This document shows positions 62,194 to 64,000 of a stretch of DNA of 64,000 bases, piece after piece. This DNA comes from Embleya scabrispora DSM 41855 (GTDB taxonomy: Bacteria > Actinomycetota > Actinomycetes > Streptomycetales > Streptomycetaceae). Position numbers and translations under genes: made by a program. Position 1 is the first letter of the stretch. Each line of letters opens with the position of its first letter. Under the pieces are notes generated by a model. It had not been told where the DNA came from. It saw only the letters and a list, made by a program, of their open reading frames with translations, and made no database searches. The stretch is from positions 124,001-188,000 of the forward strand of contig NZ_KB889618.1 of assembly GCF_000372745.1 (NCBI RefSeq), read 5' to 3'.

Positions 62194-62227
62194 ACGCTAA
62201 AACCCTGAAGGCGGCGGAGATTGACCG
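62194..62227 (-). promoter_or_regulatory. hydrolase operon promoter-like element
   Basis: ACGCTAA, 19 bases, ATTGACCG on the plus strand, so CGGTCAAT, 19 bases, TTAGCGT on the minus strand, 77 bases before the hydrolase ATG at 62117. Both boxes and spacing match the dps element. Confidence 0.65.
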
Positions 62228-62276
62228 TCAGTGCACCGGGTTTGACCTCACAACGCATGGAAGCGAGGACAAGGAC

Positions 62277-62560
62277 GTGGCCGGCCGTGTCGGCCCGGCC
62301 ACGAAGTTCGTCGACGCCCGCGGCCGCCGGATGGTCCCCGGCCTCTACGACTCCCGCCTGCACGCCATCCGGGAGGGGCTCAACTACGTGCTGGAGCTGC
62401 GTTGGGACGGCGTCCGCACGCTGCGCCGGGGCCTGGCGATGCCGCGTGAACAGGCGGCCCGCACGCCGAAGGCCAGTGGGTTCGGCTGGTGGGGGATGGT
62501 CGGCCGAGCAGTTCGCCGAACGGCTGCTGCCGACCGTCGCCGAGTTCAGGCGGGCCGTCG
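62277..62560 (+). pseudogene. amidohydrolase (YtcJ-like) fragment
   Basis: The plus frame reads ATKFVDARGRRMVPGLYDSR, then LHAIREGLNYVLELRWDGVR, SLRRGLAMPREQAARTPKAS-type sequence, the N-terminal region of the YtcJ-like amidohydrolase family, where PGLxDxHxH binds metal. The metal-binding D-x-H-x-H is altered to DSRLH here. The reading shifts near 62480, where another frame continues GWSAEQFAERLLPTVAEFR. The large catalytic barrel is missing. Confidence 0.65.
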
Positions 62561-62781
62561 TCCGGTGTGTGGCTCGTGCACCCGGTTGGCGCGGCACAAC
62601 AGGCGAGCGCGACAGGGAGGGTTCTACGGTCGGTGCGCCACATTGCTTCCTCTGGAATCACTGACGCCGCTGGAGGTACGTGTCGGCCGGACAGCGCAAG
62701 TTCGCCGCGTTGGTTGTGGATGGTGGCCGCGGTGACTACGGGCGGCGGTTCCGCGCCGAAGTGGGTGGCCCGCGCCGGTGC

Positions 62782-63105
62782 TCAGCCGGCGGGCCGAGTG
62801 GCCCGTTCGAGTGCGAGCGGCACGGATTGGTAGCGGCGGCCCGTGGTGTGTTGCATGCCGATCTCACAGGTGCGGTTGGCCGACAGGTAGGCGTCGAACG
62901 CGCCCGACGTGACCTCGGCGGCCTCGTGTGCCGTCGCCGCCTCGGTCGGTTCCTTGTGCAGCAGTCCCCGGTCGCCGGCGAAGCCGCAGCACTCCGCGTA
63001 GACGGGCACCCGGACGTCCCGCGCGATGAACTCGGCGACGGCCTGAAGCTGGTCGACGTCCTTGAGGTGTCGCATGGAGCAGGTGGGGTGGAGCACCGCG
63101 CTGTG
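62782..63105 (-). pseudogene. C-terminal fragment of a FAD/Fe-S oxidoreductase (CCG domain)
   Basis: The minus frame reads HPTCSMRHLKDVDQLQAVAE, then YAECCGFAGDRGLLHKEPTE, AATAHEAAEV and DAYLSANRTCEIGMQHTTGR. The CCG motif with Cys pairs and ANRTCEIGM match the C-terminal Fe-S-associated domain of D-lactate dehydrogenase-type and GlcF-like proteins. The FAD-binding part that should precede it is missing. The fragment is 100 codons at most. Confidence 0.7.
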
Positions 63106-63134
63106 TCGCCGACGTGGGCGAGGAATGCGTCTGG

Positions 63135-63989
63135 TCAGTGGTCGGAGCGGACGGAACGGACCGCCCGCAGGATCAGGTCGGTGACAGGGCCGGGATCGCT
63201 CACGGCGGCTGCGTGCGGGGCGCGGACAGTGACCGTGTGGGCGCGGGCGCGCTCGGCCATCCAGCGCTCGGCGGCCGGTGGGATGTTGCGGTCCTCGGCG
63301 GCCACGAGATACCAGCTGGGGATCCTCTTCCACGCGGCCGCGGCGGCCGGCTCCTGGAGAGCCGCCAGGGTGATCGGACGCTGTCCCGCGGCCATGACCT
63401 GGGCGGTCCGCAGCGGAACGCCGGCCGCGAACTGCTTGCGGAACAGGTCCTTCTTGATGACCAGTTCCTCCCCCTGTCCGCCATCGGGCAACGGGTAGTA
63501 CCGGGTGGCGGTGGCCTGTCCCAGAGTGCTGCCCGGGAACTTGTCGGTGAGCTGGAGCGCGCTCTCCCCGATGTCGGGAACGAACGCGGCGATGTAGACC
63601 AGTGCCTTGACCTGAGGCGCGCCGGCCGCGGCCTGGCTGATGACCGCTCCGCCGTAGGAGTGGCCCACCAGCACGATCGGTCCGGAGACGCTGTCCACGA
63701 CGCTGCGAATGTAGGCGGAGTCGCTCGCCAGTCCGCGCAGCGGCAGGGCCGGTGCCAGTACACGGTGGCCCTGTCGCTGCAGGCGTTCGACGACCGCGCT
63801 CCAGTTGGAGGAGTCGGCGAACGCGCCGTGGATCAAGACGATGGTGGGTGCGGCAGGGCGCCCGCGCCGTTCGGCCGGACGGTCGGCCGTCGCCGACTGC
63901 GCGGCCTGCGCGACACCGGCGGTCCCCAGGGCGGCTGCGCCGGCCAGGAGGGACACGGTGACGGTGCGGCGTGAGATCGGTGGGTTCAT
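63135..63989 (-). CDS. exported alpha/beta hydrolase (Tat-type signal)
   Basis: 284 residues from ATG 63989, 11 bases from the right edge. The start MNPPISRRTVTVSLLAGAAA has the twin-arginine motif SRRTV, followed by a hydrophobic core ending AQAAQSA, so Tat export is likely. The core contains IVLIHGAFADSSNWSAVVER near 49-68, the nucleophile elbow VLVGHSYGGAVISQAAA near 104-120, and AAEDRNIPPAAERWMAERAR with RAPHAAAVSDPGP for Asp and His. It resembles the cytoplasmic hydrolase at 60367. The C-terminal 75 residues are nearly repeated in the fragment at 53171-53400. Confidence 0.94.
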   Translation of the reverse strand: MNPPISRRTVTVSLLAGAAALGTAGVAQAAQSATADRPAERRGRPAAPTIVLIHGAFADSSNWSAVVERLQRQGHRVLAPALPLRGLASDSAYIRSVVDSVSGPIVLVGHSYGGAVISQAAAGAPQVKALVYIAAFVPDIGESALQLTDKFPGSTLGQATATRYYPLPDGGQGEELVIKKDLFRKQFAAGVPLRTAQVMAAGQRPITLAALQEPAAAAAWKRIPSWYLVAAEDRNIPPAAERWMAERARAHTVTVRAPHAAAVSDPGPVTDLILRAVRSVRSDH

Positions 63990-64000
63990 CGTTCGCTCTC

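Noticed and set aside
1-64000. CRISPR arrays, complete insertion sequences, prophage modules, toxin-antitoxin or restriction-modification operons
   Set aside because: No regularly spaced repeats, no intact transposase with terminal repeats, and no linked phage or defence genes were found. Only fragments of a transposase, a recombinase and an AAA ATPase are present.

Overview
The window is a 64 kb piece of a very GC-rich actinobacterial chromosome, most likely Streptomyces or a close relative. The evidence is third-position GC bias, frequent GTG and occasional TTG starts, AGGAG-type ribosome binding sites, and families typical of that group: DUF574/SAV2177 methyltransferase, SCO6745 family, TIGR03086 family, PucR, DUF1707-FHA and STM4015. 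There is no ribosomal or core housekeeping cluster, many regulator and enzyme pairs, and many broken genes, so it reads as an accessory chromosomal arm region. No tRNA, rRNA, CRISPR array or intact mobile element was found. Family names come from reading the translations, not from database searches.

Layout. 1-6.1 kb: the end of a peptide ABC transporter operon (permease plus cut-off substrate-binding lipoprotein), then a GNAT acyltransferase and an N-acylamino acid racemase-like enzyme that resemble a D- to L-amino acid conversion pair. 6.1-23.7 kb: single enzymes with their own regulators (TetR/imine reductase-like, DUF2000/AraC, MDR dehydrogenase/TetR), a 627-residue protein with two internal repeat families, small membrane proteins and a coiled-coil membrane protein. 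23.7-24.4 kb: three interlocked gene fragments. 24.5-30.1 kb: epoxide hydrolase-like enzyme, secreted CAP-domain protein, an IS630 fragment and a secreted sphingomyelinase D/phospholipase D-like enzyme. 30.4-37.2 kb: a minus-strand cluster of PucR regulator, two-component flavin monooxygenase, cupin, HpaI-type aldolase, NTF2-like protein and DUF3500 protein, with several overlapping start/stop codons, most simply a catabolic or tailoring pathway. 37.5-40.1 kb: quinone oxidoreductase, class III (LigB/DODA) dioxygenase and divergent MarR regulator with four palindromic operators. 40.3-43.4 kb: MerR-HEAT regulator coupled to a HEAT-repeat protein, and a secreted polysaccharide deacetylase. 43.4-53.4 kb: a mixed stretch of fragments (recombinase, aldo/keto reductase, AAA ATPase, alpha/beta hydrolase) among intact S1, FHA, aminotransferase IV, STM4015 and acyltransferase genes. 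53.5-64 kb: a large LuxR-type (LAL) regulator, four alpha/beta hydrolases, a LysR regulator, Dps and more gene remnants.

The most unusual observations are the four-copy MarR operator, the DUF3500/HpaI/flavin-monooxygenase operon, the sphingomyelinase D-like toxin-family enzyme, a hormone-sensitive-lipase-like hydrolase whose nucleophile serine is a cysteine, a promoter-like element shared by Dps and a hydrolase operon, and the density of pseudogenes. At least nine segments are truncated or frameshifted copies of recognisable families. I did not find a clearly new defence or mobile system. The cluster at 30.4-37.2 kb is the best candidate for an uncharacterised pathway.
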